From Ryuthela nishihirai (lineage: Eukaryota > Arthropoda > Arachnida > Araneae > Heptathelidae): a DNA stretch of 64,000 nt. Made by a program: the position numbers and the translations under genes. How positions within the stretch are numbered: the first letter of the stretch is position 1; every line of letters starts with the position of its first letter. Below are positions 45,662-57,800 of this stretch, in pieces. The notes beneath the pieces were generated by a model. It made no database searches. It saw only the letters and a list, made by a program, of their open reading frames with translations, and had not been told where the DNA came from. Where the stretch lies: NCBI GenBank assembly GCA_038380435.1, contig JAWZYU010000020.1, positions 46,966,307-47,030,306 of the forward strand, read 5' to 3'.

Positions 45662-46200
45662 GGGGCGGGGGTGGCTCAATCGGTAGCGCATCAGGCTCGT
45701 AATCTGTAGTTCCCAGCTTGGTCAGCGTTGAGATTTATCTCCGCAAAATTCCCCGCCCTGCCCACGGTCAGTAGGGGACACCGATGGGCTTGGAAAGGCC
45801 GCCGTCCGTCGGATGGGACGTTAAACCGTGGCCCCGTGTGCGGGAGAGCCATACCCTGTGCACGTTAAAGAACACGCTGGATAGCCTTGACGGGAGGCTA
45901 CCATCTGTCTCCCAACAGCTGTTCCAGTGGGTTCCCTCCCCCAACCTTCTCTGAGCCTTTGGGGTCCATGTGACCTAGCCATTTAGCCCATGGTGTGCAA
46001 AAAAGTGCCGCTCAGAGGTAAAACAACCCAACGTTAAAGAACACGCTGGATGGCTTGACCGGAGGCTACCATCTGTCTCCCAACAGCTGTTCCAGTGGGT
46101 CCCCTCCCCCAACCTTCTCTGAGCCTTCGGGGTCCATGTGACCTGTCCATTTAGCACATGGTGTGCAAAAAAGTGCCGCTCAGAGGTAAAACAACCCAAC
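45662..46200 (+). mobile_element. SINE1 with two tandem tails
   Basis: Head present but the B box is deleted (GTTCCCAGC joined to TTGGTCAGCG). After the first tail, CCCAAC is followed directly by GTTAAAGAACACGC at about 46033, beginning one extra ~168-bp 3' segment. Same joint as at 30486-31379 and 38689-39310. Confidence 0.94.
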
Positions 46201-46204
46201 CCTT

Positions 46205-46281
46205 AACAAATTCCGAGCTTTGTGACCTGGTTATTTAGCCCATTGTCAACAAATGTGCCCTTCAGAGGTAAAACAGCCCAA
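46205..46281 (+). mobile_element. SINE1 tail relic
   Basis: TTTGTGACCTGGTTATTTAG to CTTCAGAGGTAAAACAGCCC, a diverged 3' end lying directly after the two-tailed SINE1 and perhaps the remains of an older unit in the same compound. Confidence 0.75.
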
Positions 46282-46911
46282 ATTTCCATTCGAGTTGTCA
46301 ACAGTTTAGATTTTCATAGTTTTATTTTCCGAGAAAGAAATGTACTATTCCCTCTCCTCTCACTCAATCGCTTTGTGCAATGATTAATTGCTTTATAAAA
46401 TCAATCAATAGTTTTCATGCGTTGATTGATTTCTTTTTAAACTGAATTAATCGCTTTATGCATTGATTTTTTTTTTCTAAACTCAGTCAATCGCTTTATG
46501 CATTAATTGATTTATGTCTAAAATCAATCGATCACTTAGATGCATTGATAGATTGCTTTTTAAATCAGTCAAGTGCTTTTATAAATTGATTAATTTCTTT
46601 CTAAAATTAATCACTCGCATCATGCATTGATTTATTTTTTTGAAAACTGCCAATCACTTTATGCATTGATTGATTACTTTCTAAAACCAATCAATTGCTT
46701 TCTACATTGACTGATTTCTTTATAAAATCAAATCAATCATTTTATATATTCGTTGATTGCTTTCTAAAATCAATCACTCGCTTTATATGCATTGATTGAT
46801 TTCACCGCTTTTTACGTAGCGATTGATTTATTCTAAATCCAGTCCATCGATTGATGGATTTTTTCCTATAACCAATCAGTCACTTTTATTAACTGATATC
46901 TTTATAAAATC

Positions 46912-46940
46912 AATCACTCGCTTTAATAAAGCGAGTGATT
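46912..46940. repeat. 29-bp near-perfect palindrome
   Basis: AATCACTCGCTTTA and its inverse around one central base, made from the array's own AATCACTCGCTTTA phrase. Confidence 0.85.
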
Positions 46941-46969
46941 TAATAAATTAGCGATTGCATTTAATAAAA

Positions 46970-47120
46970 CTGGAGCGTGTGCAGTTACTGCACACGCTCC
47001 AGTTTGCTGTGAACGGTAACTGGAGCGTGTACAGTTGCTGTACACGCTCCAGATATTTTTCCATATCAGATAATCCAGATATTTTTCAACCATAGTGTTT
47101 GGATATTTTTTGAGCGACTG
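46970..47120. mobile_element. Foldback element, copy 3, truncated
   Basis: Two palindromic modules, 46972-47000 (GGAGCGTGTGCAG arm, TTA centre) and 47022-47050 (GGAGCGTGTACAG arm), joined by TTTGCTGTGAACGGTAACT, then a shortened right arm ending GAGCGACTG and TA (47121-47122). It lacks the left arm and inner foldback. Confidence 0.85.
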
Positions 47121-47310
47121 TAAGTAAACACCAATATGCCATCTATCGATATGAGTTTGATCATAATTATTAAACCATCTGTTAAATCAAGCACATTTGA
47201 AAACTGATTTACAAATCAACGTATAGCATTTTTTTTTCTTTCCTAAACTGATTCAGTGTCTTTATGCATTGATCGATTTCTTTCTAAAATCAATCAACAC
47301 TAAAGCAACT

Positions 47311-48140
47311 AAGAAAATAAACAAAATGTGCCAGGAAGATGAGCTAATAAGTGCAAAATAGGCATGCCACTCGAACACTGCAGACTCTAGTTATAATGGC
47401 AGCAACTTTTTCGAAATTCCCCTTTTTCCTTTAATTGCATTAAAACGATACATAAATGCTTTCCGATTTTCTTCAATCACGACAGAGGAACACTTTTTTC
47501 TTAGAATTCTTCACGAACTTCCTCATTCGAGTTGCTCTCATAAAGAAAGTCAGCTCTCCAGGAAATGCCCGGAGCAACGAAATGACCCCTTCCTTCTCCT
47601 TATCGTCTCCGCACACACCCACCGTGCTATCGACCCTTACCTGTCGCTCCTCCGTGAAGCCGGTCGATCGCTTTCTAATATTAGCAACTATCGGGTCAAA
47701 CGTTCTCTCCGCAATTACGTTGTATCGTTGACAACAGAACGAATTTCTGTGGGGCCAAAAAACAACAACAGAATAATGGATATTATTGAAGATGAGTTCG
47801 AGGTGTGGATGGGATGTCGGCAGTAGAGAGAAGGATCTTGAGAGAAGAAGTTTTCTTTCTCAATGCAGGTGAAATGTGTTGTGACGCAGGGTTCTTCCCA
47901 GAAGGTGAACGCATTGGGGTGATGGCTGCCTTGTCTTCTAGGCGCAACCATCATGCGGAGAAGTCATCTTCGTATATATTCTTTGTAACGGGGGTATTTG
48001 TTTGGTATCTGAAGAATCATTTGCAAAAGTGACGTGGAATACACTGAAAATTATGTTTTAGAAATAAATATTATCAAGTTTTTTTTTCCTTTCGTAAAAG
48101 TTGGAAAGAAATGTTGATCCGAATAGATATTTTTTGGTGA
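47311..48140. other. Unique DNA, no gene seen
   Basis: Short overlapping frames on both strands at 47456-48032 lack recognisable features. Confidence 0.4.
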
Positions 48141-48154
48141 AATGGATTGCACAT

Positions 48155-48544
48155 TGAGGGCGGGGGTGGCTCAGTCGGTAGCGCGCCAGGCTCGTAATCT
48201 ATAGTTCCCAGGTTCGAGTCCCAGCTGGGTCAGCGTTGAGATTTATCTCCGCAAAATTTCCCCCGCCCTGCCCACGGTCAATAGGGGACACCGATGGGCT
48301 TGAAAAGGCCGCCATCCGTCGGATGGGACGTTAAGCCGTGGCCCCGTGTGCGGGAGAGCCATACCCTGTGCACGTTAAAGAACACGCTGGATGGCCTTGA
48401 CGGGAGGCTACCATCTGTCTCCCAACAGCTCTTCCAGTTGGTCCCCTTCCCCAACCTTCTCTGAGCCTTCGGGGTCCTTGTGACCTGGGCATTTAGCCCA
48501 TGGTGTGCAAAAAAGGGCCGCTCAGAGGTAAAACAATCCAATCC
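48155..48544 (+). mobile_element. SINE1, full length
   Basis: Complete copy with a diverged tail (AACAATCCAATCC). Exact 14-bp target duplication AATGGATTGCACAT at 48141-48154 and 48545-48558. Confidence 0.96.
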
Positions 48545-48611
48545 AATGGATTGCACATCCTAATTGCTCCTCCGTTGCCTTTGGATTCGGAGAATTCACG
48601 AATGCCCACTT

Positions 48612-48636
48612 AGCGTCCACTTTATTAGGAACAAGG
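48612..48636 (+). repeat. Possible mariner terminal sequence
   Basis: GCGTCCACTTTATTAGGAAC follows a TA and lies about 90 bases beyond the transposase stop, where a terminal repeat would be expected. CTACTTTATCAGGAAC at about 63142 resembles it. No partner end was found upstream. Confidence 0.4.
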
Positions 48637-48724
48637 ACTCAGAGCTGAGTAACTTCTCAAAAATTATTTTATGAAAATATATATCGTGATCATTTAATTC
48701 GTGGACAGAAGCAAAAAGTTACAT

Positions 48725-49256
48725 TTAAATATCATCCTCTGAATCTTCCTGGCATTTGTTCTTCTCAAAATACTCTCCTTTGAACTTCGCACAATTTTGC
48801 CATCGTTGTACCCATGCATTAAAAGCGTCTTTGAAGCCATTTTTCGAAAGCGTGCGAAATGTTGTCGTTGTGGCTCTGCAAGTTTCGTCGTCGGATGCGA
48901 AATGTTTCCCTTTCAAAGCTTTCTTCAGTCGCGGAAAGAGGAAAAAAATCGCAGGGTGCTAAGTCCGGGGAATGTGGAGGATGTGGTAGAACCTCAGCAC
49001 CTATGGCAGTGATCACTGGCTGCACAATATTAGCCGTATGGGGCCTGGCGTTGTCGTGATGGAGAAACCAAGTCACACTAGAAAGTTCCGGACGTTTTTC
49101 ACGAATGGCACACCGGAGTTTGATTCTGAGAACCTTCGAGTAAGCTTCCTTATTCATTGTCGCTCCACGAGGCACAAAGTGAGTAACGAGAACACCTTCG
49201 ATGTCAAAAAACACAAGAGCCATTTGTTTCCCAGCTGAACGAGAAACCAGATAAAT
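48725..49256 (-). pseudogene. Mariner (DD34D) transposase, 3' two-fifths
   Basis: The minus strand carries the catalytic domain of a mariner-type transposase, which cuts and joins element ends. All three catalytic acidic residues are visible: FFDIEG, then HHDNARPH, then SPDLAPCDFF with exactly 34 residues between the second and third Asp. The helix-turn-helix N-terminus is missing; sequence stops matching near 49256. One extra base in the A run 48942-48948 (T run on the coding strand) shifts the frame after the last catalytic Asp. The original frame continues through FPRLKKALKGKHF and GEYFE to a stop at 48725. Dead and 5'-truncated. Confidence 0.92.
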
Positions 49257-49716
49257 TAAAGATTCAGAATCCTATCTATACGAGTCTTGTTACTTAATAA
49301 CAGCCCTGGATCAAGAAGAAAAAAACAAGGAGACGGGGGGGGGGGGGAGGAACAAGAAACACAATCGAGGTGGAGAAATGTAAAAGGGAGGCAAGAGACT
49401 GGATTCCCAATGAAGTATAACATTTCCCCTTCCGTTTCACAGGCCTTTAAAAATGCTTGAAATACAAATAAGTTTCGCAATTTTTTGCCTCTTTACTTTT
49501 ATTAGCATTCAGAAAGGGGGGGGGGGCATGCCTGCCCAGATCCGACCCTGCACTAACATTTTGTGCAGAGAAAATCAATATATACAGATTAAAAGCGAGA
49601 TTCGGGGCAGCGCCTGGCGGAGTTCGGTTAGTATTAAATTCTCGCAATATATTCTTTATTAAATAGTGACGCATTATTACTTCATATCTTCAGAACACTT
49701 TGGCTTGATAGGAAAG
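49257..49716. other. Unique DNA with G runs
   Basis: Runs of about 11 G at 49336 and 9 G at 49518. No gene seen. Confidence 0.4.
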
Positions 49717-49815
49717 ATTCCTTACCTTTGAGAGGGAGGAAAGGCCTCTTCCTTACCTTTGAGAGGGAGGAAAGGCCTCTTCTTTACCTTTGAGAGGGAG
49801 GAAAGGCCTCTTCCT
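49717..49815. repeat. 31-bp repeat, three copies
   Basis: CCTTACCTTTGAGAGGGAGG then AAAGGCCTCTT, three nearly identical tandem copies; the third has CTTTACC at its start. Confidence 0.92.
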
Positions 49816-49964
49816 TTTCCGTCTTGTAGGTCATTCAGATCAATTCTTAATTCTCAGATCTATTTTATTCCGTTAAAGGACTACTTAATCAGGAGCATAG
49901 TTAACTGAACTAGGACTCGACACTTTTATTTTTTTAAAAAGTGTTTGTTATTTATGGCTGGTTT

Positions 49965-50328
49965 TGGTTTTGTTTGGTTTACCTCTGAGCGGCACTTTTT
50001 TGCACACCATGGGCTAAATGGCCAGGTCACAAGGACCCCGAAGACTCAGAGAAGGTTGGGAGAGGGGACACACTGGAATAGCTGTTGGGAGACAGATGGT
50101 AGCCTCCCGTCAAGGTCATCCAGCGTGTTCTTTAACGTGCACAGGGTATGGCTCAACGTCTCATCCGACGGACGGCGGCTTTTCCAAGCCCGTCGGTGTC
50201 TCCTACTAACCGTGGCCAGGGCGGGGAATTTTGCGGAGATAAATCTCAACGCTAACCCAGCTGGGACTCGAACCTGGGAACTGCAGATTACGAGACAGGC
50301 GCGCTACCGACTGAACCACCCCCGCCCC
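49965..50328 (-). mobile_element. SINE1, nearly full length
   Basis: The body has lost the CTCCCGCACACGG segment. Target duplication TATTTATGGCTGGTTT (49949-49964) and TATTTATTGCTGGTTT (50329-50344), one mismatch in 16. Confidence 0.94.
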
Positions 50329-50508
50329 TATTTATTGCTGGTTTCCTTTGGTACGAGTCGACAATATTGCACTCGAACCCCATGATTTTTTATCCTCTTA
50401 ATTTCTTTCAAACGATGTTTTTAAAAAGGAGAAGGGAGCCCGGTAAAACACTTCTCACTAGGGTCCGACGTCACCTCGCCATGCTTATGATCTTTCTTCA
50501 ATATCAGC

Positions 50509-50896
50509 GGGGCGGGGGTGGCTCAGTCGGTAGCGCGCCAGGCTCGTAATCTGTAGTTCCCAGGTTCGAGTCCCAGCTGGGTCAGCGTTGAGATTTATAT
50601 CCGCAAAATTCCCCGCCCTGCCCACGGTCAGTAGGGGACACCGATGGGCTTGGAAAGGCCGCCGTCCGTCGGATGGCACGTTAAGCCGTGGCCCCGTGTG
50701 CGGGAGAGCCATACCCTGTGCAAGTTAAAGAACACGCTGGATCGCATTGACGGGAGATTACCATCTGTCTCCCAACAGCTGTTCCAGTGGGTCCCCTCCC
50801 CCAACCTTCTCTGAGCCTTCGGGGTTCATGTGACCTGGCCATTTAGCCCAAGGTGTGCAAAAAAGTGCCGCTCAGAGGTAAAACAACCCAACACAA
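50509..50896 (+). mobile_element. SINE1, full length, young
   Basis: Intact promoter boxes. Exact target duplication TTCAATATCAGC at 50497-50508 and 50897-50908. Confidence 0.97.
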
Positions 50897-50908
50897 TTCA
50901 ATATCAGC

Positions 50909-51349
50909 ATTGAACGAGTAATTAATTCCCCGAGAATCTTTTAATGTGCACCTACAGCCAGTCATGATAATCCCAAAGAGCACTGAACTACATAAAAATT
51001 TTGGATTTCCAGCTGATATCTCTTTGACCTGCCTCCTGCGTTGTTTCTCTCATTACAGCTGATTTATTAGGTCGCCTATCAAGATAATTACATCCGGGAA
51101 CAAATCCATTAGGAATTAATGAACAAATAAGCTTTTCCGTTGAGTTGTTTCTTCTTCTTCTGCCGCTGCTGCTACGACAAAGAGCAGCAGTTGGTTTTCT
51201 TTATGGAAATGTTGCGAGAGAATGATGAGGACTCTTCTATTAATGTGAACACACACAACACAAATCGCACATGTTGATTTTATTTACACATCCTTTGCTT
51301 GTTAACGGTCAGGAGGGATAGTTGTCTGATTGGCACTCTTGATTCTAAA
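50909..51349. other. Unique DNA, no gene seen
   Basis: AT-rich; no frames of note. Confidence 0.4.
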
Positions 51350-51899
51350 CTGAATGGTTTTAATGTCTGGATTTGCATCTTAGCTGCACTTTTTCACACA
51401 ATAGATAAAAGGATGAGGTTGCAAGACTCCAAGGGCTCAGGCCTGGGCATCACAAGGGAATCATTAGATGTCTGTTAGGAGAGAGAGAAAATCGTCTCGT
51501 CAAAGTCACTCAGCATGTTCTTTAATGGGTTGTTTTACCTCTGAGCGGCACTTTTTTTGCACACCATGGGTTAAATGGCCAGGTCACATGGATCCCTAAG
51601 GCTTAGAGAAGCTTGGGGGAGGGGATCACTGGGACAACTGTTGGGAGACAGGTGGTAGCCTCCCGTCAAGGCCATCCAGCGTGTTCTTTAACGTGCACAG
51701 GGTATGGCTCTCCCGAACACGGAGCCACGGCTTAACGTCTCATCCTACAGACGGCAGCCATCCCAAGCCCATCGGTGTCCCCTACTGACCGTGGCAGAGC
51801 GAGGACTTTTGCGGAGATAAATCTCAACGCTGGCCCAGCTGGGACTCGAATCTGAAATTGCAGATTACGAGCCTGGCACGCTACCGACTGAGATTCCCC
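51350..51899 (-). mobile_element. SINE1 old compound, full unit plus extra tail
   Basis: A diverged tail segment (51350-51525) runs to CATGTTCTTTAAT and is joined directly to GGGTTGTTTTACCTCTGAGC of a full unit (51526-51899). The joint is at the same GTTAAAG position as the younger multimers. The head end meets the 87-bp array directly. Confidence 0.85.
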
Positions 51900-54800
51900 A
51901 TACCTGGTATGAGTACCTGGGTATAAGGAGGTCTCAGTCAGTCAGGGGTAAACCCAGATAACCCCTTACCTCCCATACTGGTCTGACTGTTGATCAAAGT
52001 ACCTGGGTATGAGGGGGTCTAAATCAGTTCGGAGTATACCCAGATACCCCCATACTCCCCCATATTGGTCTGACTGTTGATCAAAGTACCTGGGTATGAG
52101 GAGGTCTAAATCAGTCCGGAGTATACCCAGATACCCTCATACTCCCCCATATTGGTCTGACTGTTGATCAAAGTACCTGGGTATGAGGAGGTTTAAATCA
52201 GTCCGGAGTATACCCAGATACCCCCATACTCCCCCATATTGGTCTGACTGTTGATCAAAGTACCTGGGTTTGAGGAGGTCTAAATCAGTCCGGAGTATAC
52301 CCAGATACCCCCATACTCCCCCATATTGGTCTGACTGTTGATCAAAGTACCTGGGTATGAGGAGGTCTAAATCAGTCCGGAGTATACCCAGATACCCCCA
52401 TACTCCCCCATATTGGTCTGACTGTTGATCAAAGTACCTGGGTATGAGGAGGTCTAAATCAGTCCGGAGTATACCCAGATACCCCCATACTCCCCCATAT
52501 TGGTCTGACTGTTGATCAAAGTACCTGGGTATGAGGAGGTCTAAATCAGTCCGGAGTATACCCAGATACCCCCATACTCCCCCATACTGGTCTGACTGTT
52601 GATCAAAGTACCTGGGTATGAGGGGGTCTAAATCAGTTCGGAGTATACCCAGATACCCCCATACTCCCCCATATTGGTCTGACTGTTGATCAAAGTACCT
52701 GGGTATGAGGAGGTCTAAATCAGTCCGGAGTATACCCAGATACCCCCATACTCCCCCATATTGGTCTGACTGTTGATCAAAGTACCTGGGTATGAGGAGG
52801 TCTAAATCAGTCCGGAGTATACCCAGATACCCCCATACTCGACCATATTGGTCTGACTGTTGATCAAAGTACCTGGGTATGAGGAGGTCTAAATCAGTCC
52901 GGAGTATACCCAGATACCCCCATACTCCCCCATACTGGTCTGACTGTTGATCAAAGTACCTGGGTATGAGGGGGTCTAAATCAGTTCGGAGTATACCCAG
53001 ATACCCCCATACTCCCCCATATTGGTCTGACTGTTGATCAAAGTACCTGGGTATGAGGAGATCTAAATCAGTCCGGAGTATACCCAGATACCCCCATACT
53101 CCCCCATATTGGTCTGACTGTTGATCAAAGTACCTGGGTTTGAGGAGGTCTACATCAGTCCGGAGTATACCCAGATACCCCCATACTCCCCCATATTGGT
53201 CTAATTGTTGATCAAAGTACCTGGGTATGAGGAGGTTTAAATCAGTCCGGAGTATACCCAGATACCCCCATACTCCCCCATATTGGTCTGACTGTTGATC
53301 AAAGTACCTGGGTTTGAGGAGGTCTAAATCAGTCCGGAGTATACCCAGATACCCCCATACTCCCCCATATTGGTCTGACTGTTGATCAAAGTACCTGGGT
53401 ATGAGGAGGTCTAAATCAGTCCGGAGTATACCCAGATACCCCCATACTCCCCCATATTGGTCTGACTGTTGATCAAAGTACCTGGGTATGAGGAGGTCTA
53501 AATCAGTCCGGAGTATACGCAGATACCCCCATACTCCCCCATATTGGTCTGACTGTTGATCAAAGTACCTGGGTATGAGGAGGTCTAAATCAGTCCGGAG
53601 TATACCCAGATACCCCCATACTCCCCCATATTGGTCTGACTGTTGATCAAAGTACCTAGGTATGAGGAGGCCTAAATCAGTCCGGAGTATACCCAGATAC
53701 CCACATACTCCCCCATATTGGTCTGACTGTTGATCAAAGTACCTGGGTATGAGGAGGCCTAAATCAGTCAGGAGTATACCCAGATACCCCCATACTCCCC
53801 CATATTGGTCGGACTGTTGATCAAAGTACCTGGCTATGAGGAGGTCTAAATCAGTCCGGAGTATACCCAGATACCCCCATACTCCCCCATATTGGTCGGA
53901 CTGTTGATCAAAGTACCTGGGTATGAGGAGGTCTAAATCAGTCCGGAGTATACCCAGATACCCCCATACTCCCCCATATTGGTCGGACTGTTTATCAAAG
54001 TACCTGGGTATGAGGAGGTCTAAATCAGTCCGGAGTATACCCAGATACCCCATACTCCCCCATATTGGTCTGACTGTTGATCAAAGTACCTGGGTATGAG
54101 GAGGTCTAAATCAGTCCGGAGTATACCCAGATACCCCCATACTCCCCCATATTGGTCTGACTGTTGATCAAAGTACCTGGGTATGAGGAGGTCTAAATCA
54201 GTCCGGAGTATACCCAGATACCCCCATACTCCCCCATATTGGTCTGACTGTTGATCAAAGTACCTGGGTATGAGGAGGTCTAAATCAGTCCGGAGTATAC
54301 GCAGATACCCCCATACTCCCCCATATTGGTCTGACTGTTGATCAAAGTACCTGGGTATGAGGAGGTCTAAATCAGTCCGGAGTATACCCAGATACCCCCA
54401 TACTCCCCCATATTGGTCTGACTGTTGATCAAAGTACCTGGGTATGAGGAGGTCTAAATCAGTCCGGAGTGTACCCAGATACCCCCATACTCCCCCATAT
54501 TGGTCTGACTGTTGATCAAAGTACCTGGGTATGAGGGGGTCTAAATCAGTCCGGAGTATACCCAGATACCCCCATATTCCCCCATATTGGTCTGACTGTT
54601 GATCAAAGTACCTGGGTATGAGGAGGTCTAAATCAGTCCGGAGTATACCCAGATACCCACATACTCCCCCATACTGGTCTGACTGTTGATCAAAGTACCT
54701 GGGTACGAGGAGGTCTAAATCAGTCCGGAGTATACCCAGATACCCCCATATTCCCCCATATTGGTCTGACTGTTGATCAAAGTACCTGGGTATGAGGAGG

Positions 54801-57800
54801 TCTAAATCAGTCCGGAGTATACCCAGATACCCCCATACTCCCCCATATTGGTCTGACTGTTGATAAAAGTACCTGGGTATGAGGAGGTCTAAATCAGTCC
54901 GGAGTATACCCAGATACCCCCATACTCCCCCATATTGGTCGGACTGTTGATCAAAGTACCTGGGTATGAGGAGGTCTAAATCAGTCCGGAGTATACCCAG
55001 ATAAGCCCATATTCCCCCATATTGGTCTGACTGTTGATCAAAGTACCTGGGTATGAGGAGGTCTAAATCAGTCCGGAGTATACCCAGATACCCCCATACC
55101 CCCCCCCCCATATTGGTCGGACTGTTGATCAAAGTACCTGGGTATGAGGAGGTCTAAATCAGTCCGGAGTATACCCAGATACCCCCATACTCCCCCATAT
55201 TGGTCGGACTGTTGATCAAAGTACTTGGTTATGAGGGGGTCTAAATCAGTCAGGAGTATACCCAGATACCCCCATATTCCCCCATATTGGTCTGACTGTT
55301 GATCAAAGTACCTGGGTATGAGGAGGTCTAAATCAGTCCGGAGTATACCCAGATACCCCCATACCCCCCCATATTGGTCGGACTGTTGATCAAAGTACCT
55401 GGGTATGAGGAGGTCTAAATCAGTCCGGAGTATACCCAGATACCCCCATACTCCCCCATATTGGTCGGACTGTTGATCAAAGTACCTGGGTATGAGGAGG
55501 TCTAAATCAGTCCGGAGTATACCCAGATACCCCCATATTCCCCCATATTGGTCTGACTGTTGATCAAAGTACCTGGGTATGAGGAGGTCTAAATCAGTCC
55601 GGAGTATACCCAGATACCCCCATACCCCCCCATATTGGTCGGACTGTTGATCAAAGTACCTGGGTATGAGGAGGTCTAAATCAGTCCGGAGTATACCCAG
55701 ATACCCCCATAATCCCCCATATTGGTCTGACTGTCGATCAAAGTACCTGGGTATGAGGAGGTCTAAATCAGTCCGGAGTATACCCAGATACCCCCATACT
55801 CCCCCATATTGGTCGGACTGTTGATCAAAGTACTTGGTTATGAGGGGGTCTAAATCAGTCAGGAGTATACCCAGATACCCCCATATTCCCCCATATTGGT
55901 CTGACTGTTGATCAAAGTACCTGGGTATGAGGTCTAAATCAGTCCGGAGTATACCCAGATACCCCCATACCCCCCCATATTGGTCGGACTGTTGATCAAA
56001 GTACCTGGGTATGAGGAGGTCTAAATCAGTCCGGAGTATACCCAGATACCCCCATACTCCCCCATATTGGTCGGACTGTTGATCAAAGTACCTGGGTATG
56101 AGGAGGTCTAAATCAGTCCGGAGTATACCCAGATACCCCCATATTCCCCCATATTGGTCTGACTGTTGATCAAAGTACCTGGGTATGAGGAGGTCTAAAT
56201 CAGTCCGGAGTATACCCAGATACCCCCATACCCCCCATATTGGTCGGACTGTTGATCAAAGTACCTGGGTATGAGGAGGTCTAAATCAGTCCGGAGTATA
56301 CCCAGATACCCCCATAATCCCCCATATTGGTCTGACTGTCGATCAAAGTACCTGGGTATGAGGAGGCCTAAATCAGTCAGGAGTATACCCAGATACCCCC
56401 ATACTCCCCCATATTGGTCTGACTGTTGATCAAAGTACCTGGGTATGAGGGGGTCTAAATCAGTCCGGAGTATACCCAGATACCCCCATAATCCCCCATA
56501 TTGGTCTGACTGTCGATCAAAGTACCTGGGTATGAGGAGGCCTAAATCAGTCAGGAGTATACCCAGATACCCCCATACTCCCCCATATTGGTCTGACTGT
56601 TGATCAAAGTACTTGGTTATGAGGGGGTCTAAATCAGTCAGGAGTATACCCAGATACCCCCATATTCCCCCATATTGGTCTGACTGTTGATCAAAGTACC
56701 TGGGTATGAGGAGGTCTAAATCAGTCCGGAGTATACCCAGATACCCCCATACCCCCCATATTGGTCGGACTGTTGATCAAAGTACCTGGGTATGAGGAGG
56801 TCTAAATCAGTCCGGAGTATACCCAGATACCCCCATACTCCCCCATATTGGTCGGACTGTTGATCAAAGTACCTGGGTATGAGGAGGTCTAAATCAGCCC
56901 GGAGTATACCCAGATACCCCCATACTCCCCCATATTGGTCTGACTGTTGATCAAAGTACCTGGGTATGAGGAGGCCTAAATCAGTCCGGAGTATACCCAG
57001 ATACCCCCATACTCCCCCATATTGGTCTGACTGTTGATCAAAGTACCTGGGTATGAGGAGGCCTAAATCAGTCAGGAGTATACCCAGATACCCCCATACT
57101 CCCCCATATTGGTCGGACTGTTGATCAAAGTACATGGCTATGAGGAGGTCTAAATCAGTCCGGAGTATACCCAGATACCCCCATACTCCCCCATATTGGT
57201 CGGACTGTTGATCAAAGTACCTGGGTATGAGGAGGTCTAAATCAGTCCGGAGTATACCCAGATACCCCCATACTCCCCCATATTGGTCGGACTGTTTATC
57301 AAAGTACCTGGGTATGAGGAGGTCTAAATAAGTCCGGAGTATACCCAGATACCCCCATACTCCCCCATATTGGTCTGACTGTTGATCAAAGTACCTGGGT
57401 ATGAGGAGGTCTAAATCAGTCCGGAGTATACCCAGATACCCCCATACTCCCCCATATTGGTCTGACTGTTGATCAAAGTACCTGGGTATGAGGAGGTCTA
57501 AATCAGTCCGGAGTATACCCAGATACCCCCATACTCCCCCATATTGGTCTGACTGTTGATCAAAGTACCTGGGTATGAGAAGGTCTAAATCAGTCCGGAG
57601 TATACCCAGATACCCCCATACTCCCCCATATTGGTCTGACTGTTGATCAAAGTACCTGGGTATGAGGAGGTCTAAATCAGTCCGGAGTATACCCAGATAT
57701 CCCCATACTCCCCCATATTGGTCTGACTGTTGATCAAAGTACCTGGGTATGAGGAGGTCTAAATCAGTCCGGAGTATACCCAGATACCCCCATACTCCCC

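Larger units (their letters stand above)
46365..47310. repeat. Decayed ~45-bp AT-rich minisatellite
   Basis: Units of the form AATCGCTTTATGCATTGATT, then GATTTCTTTCTAAAATCAATC, with much length variation. The array is interrupted by foldback copy 3 (46970-47120) and resumes at about 47245. Confidence 0.8.
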
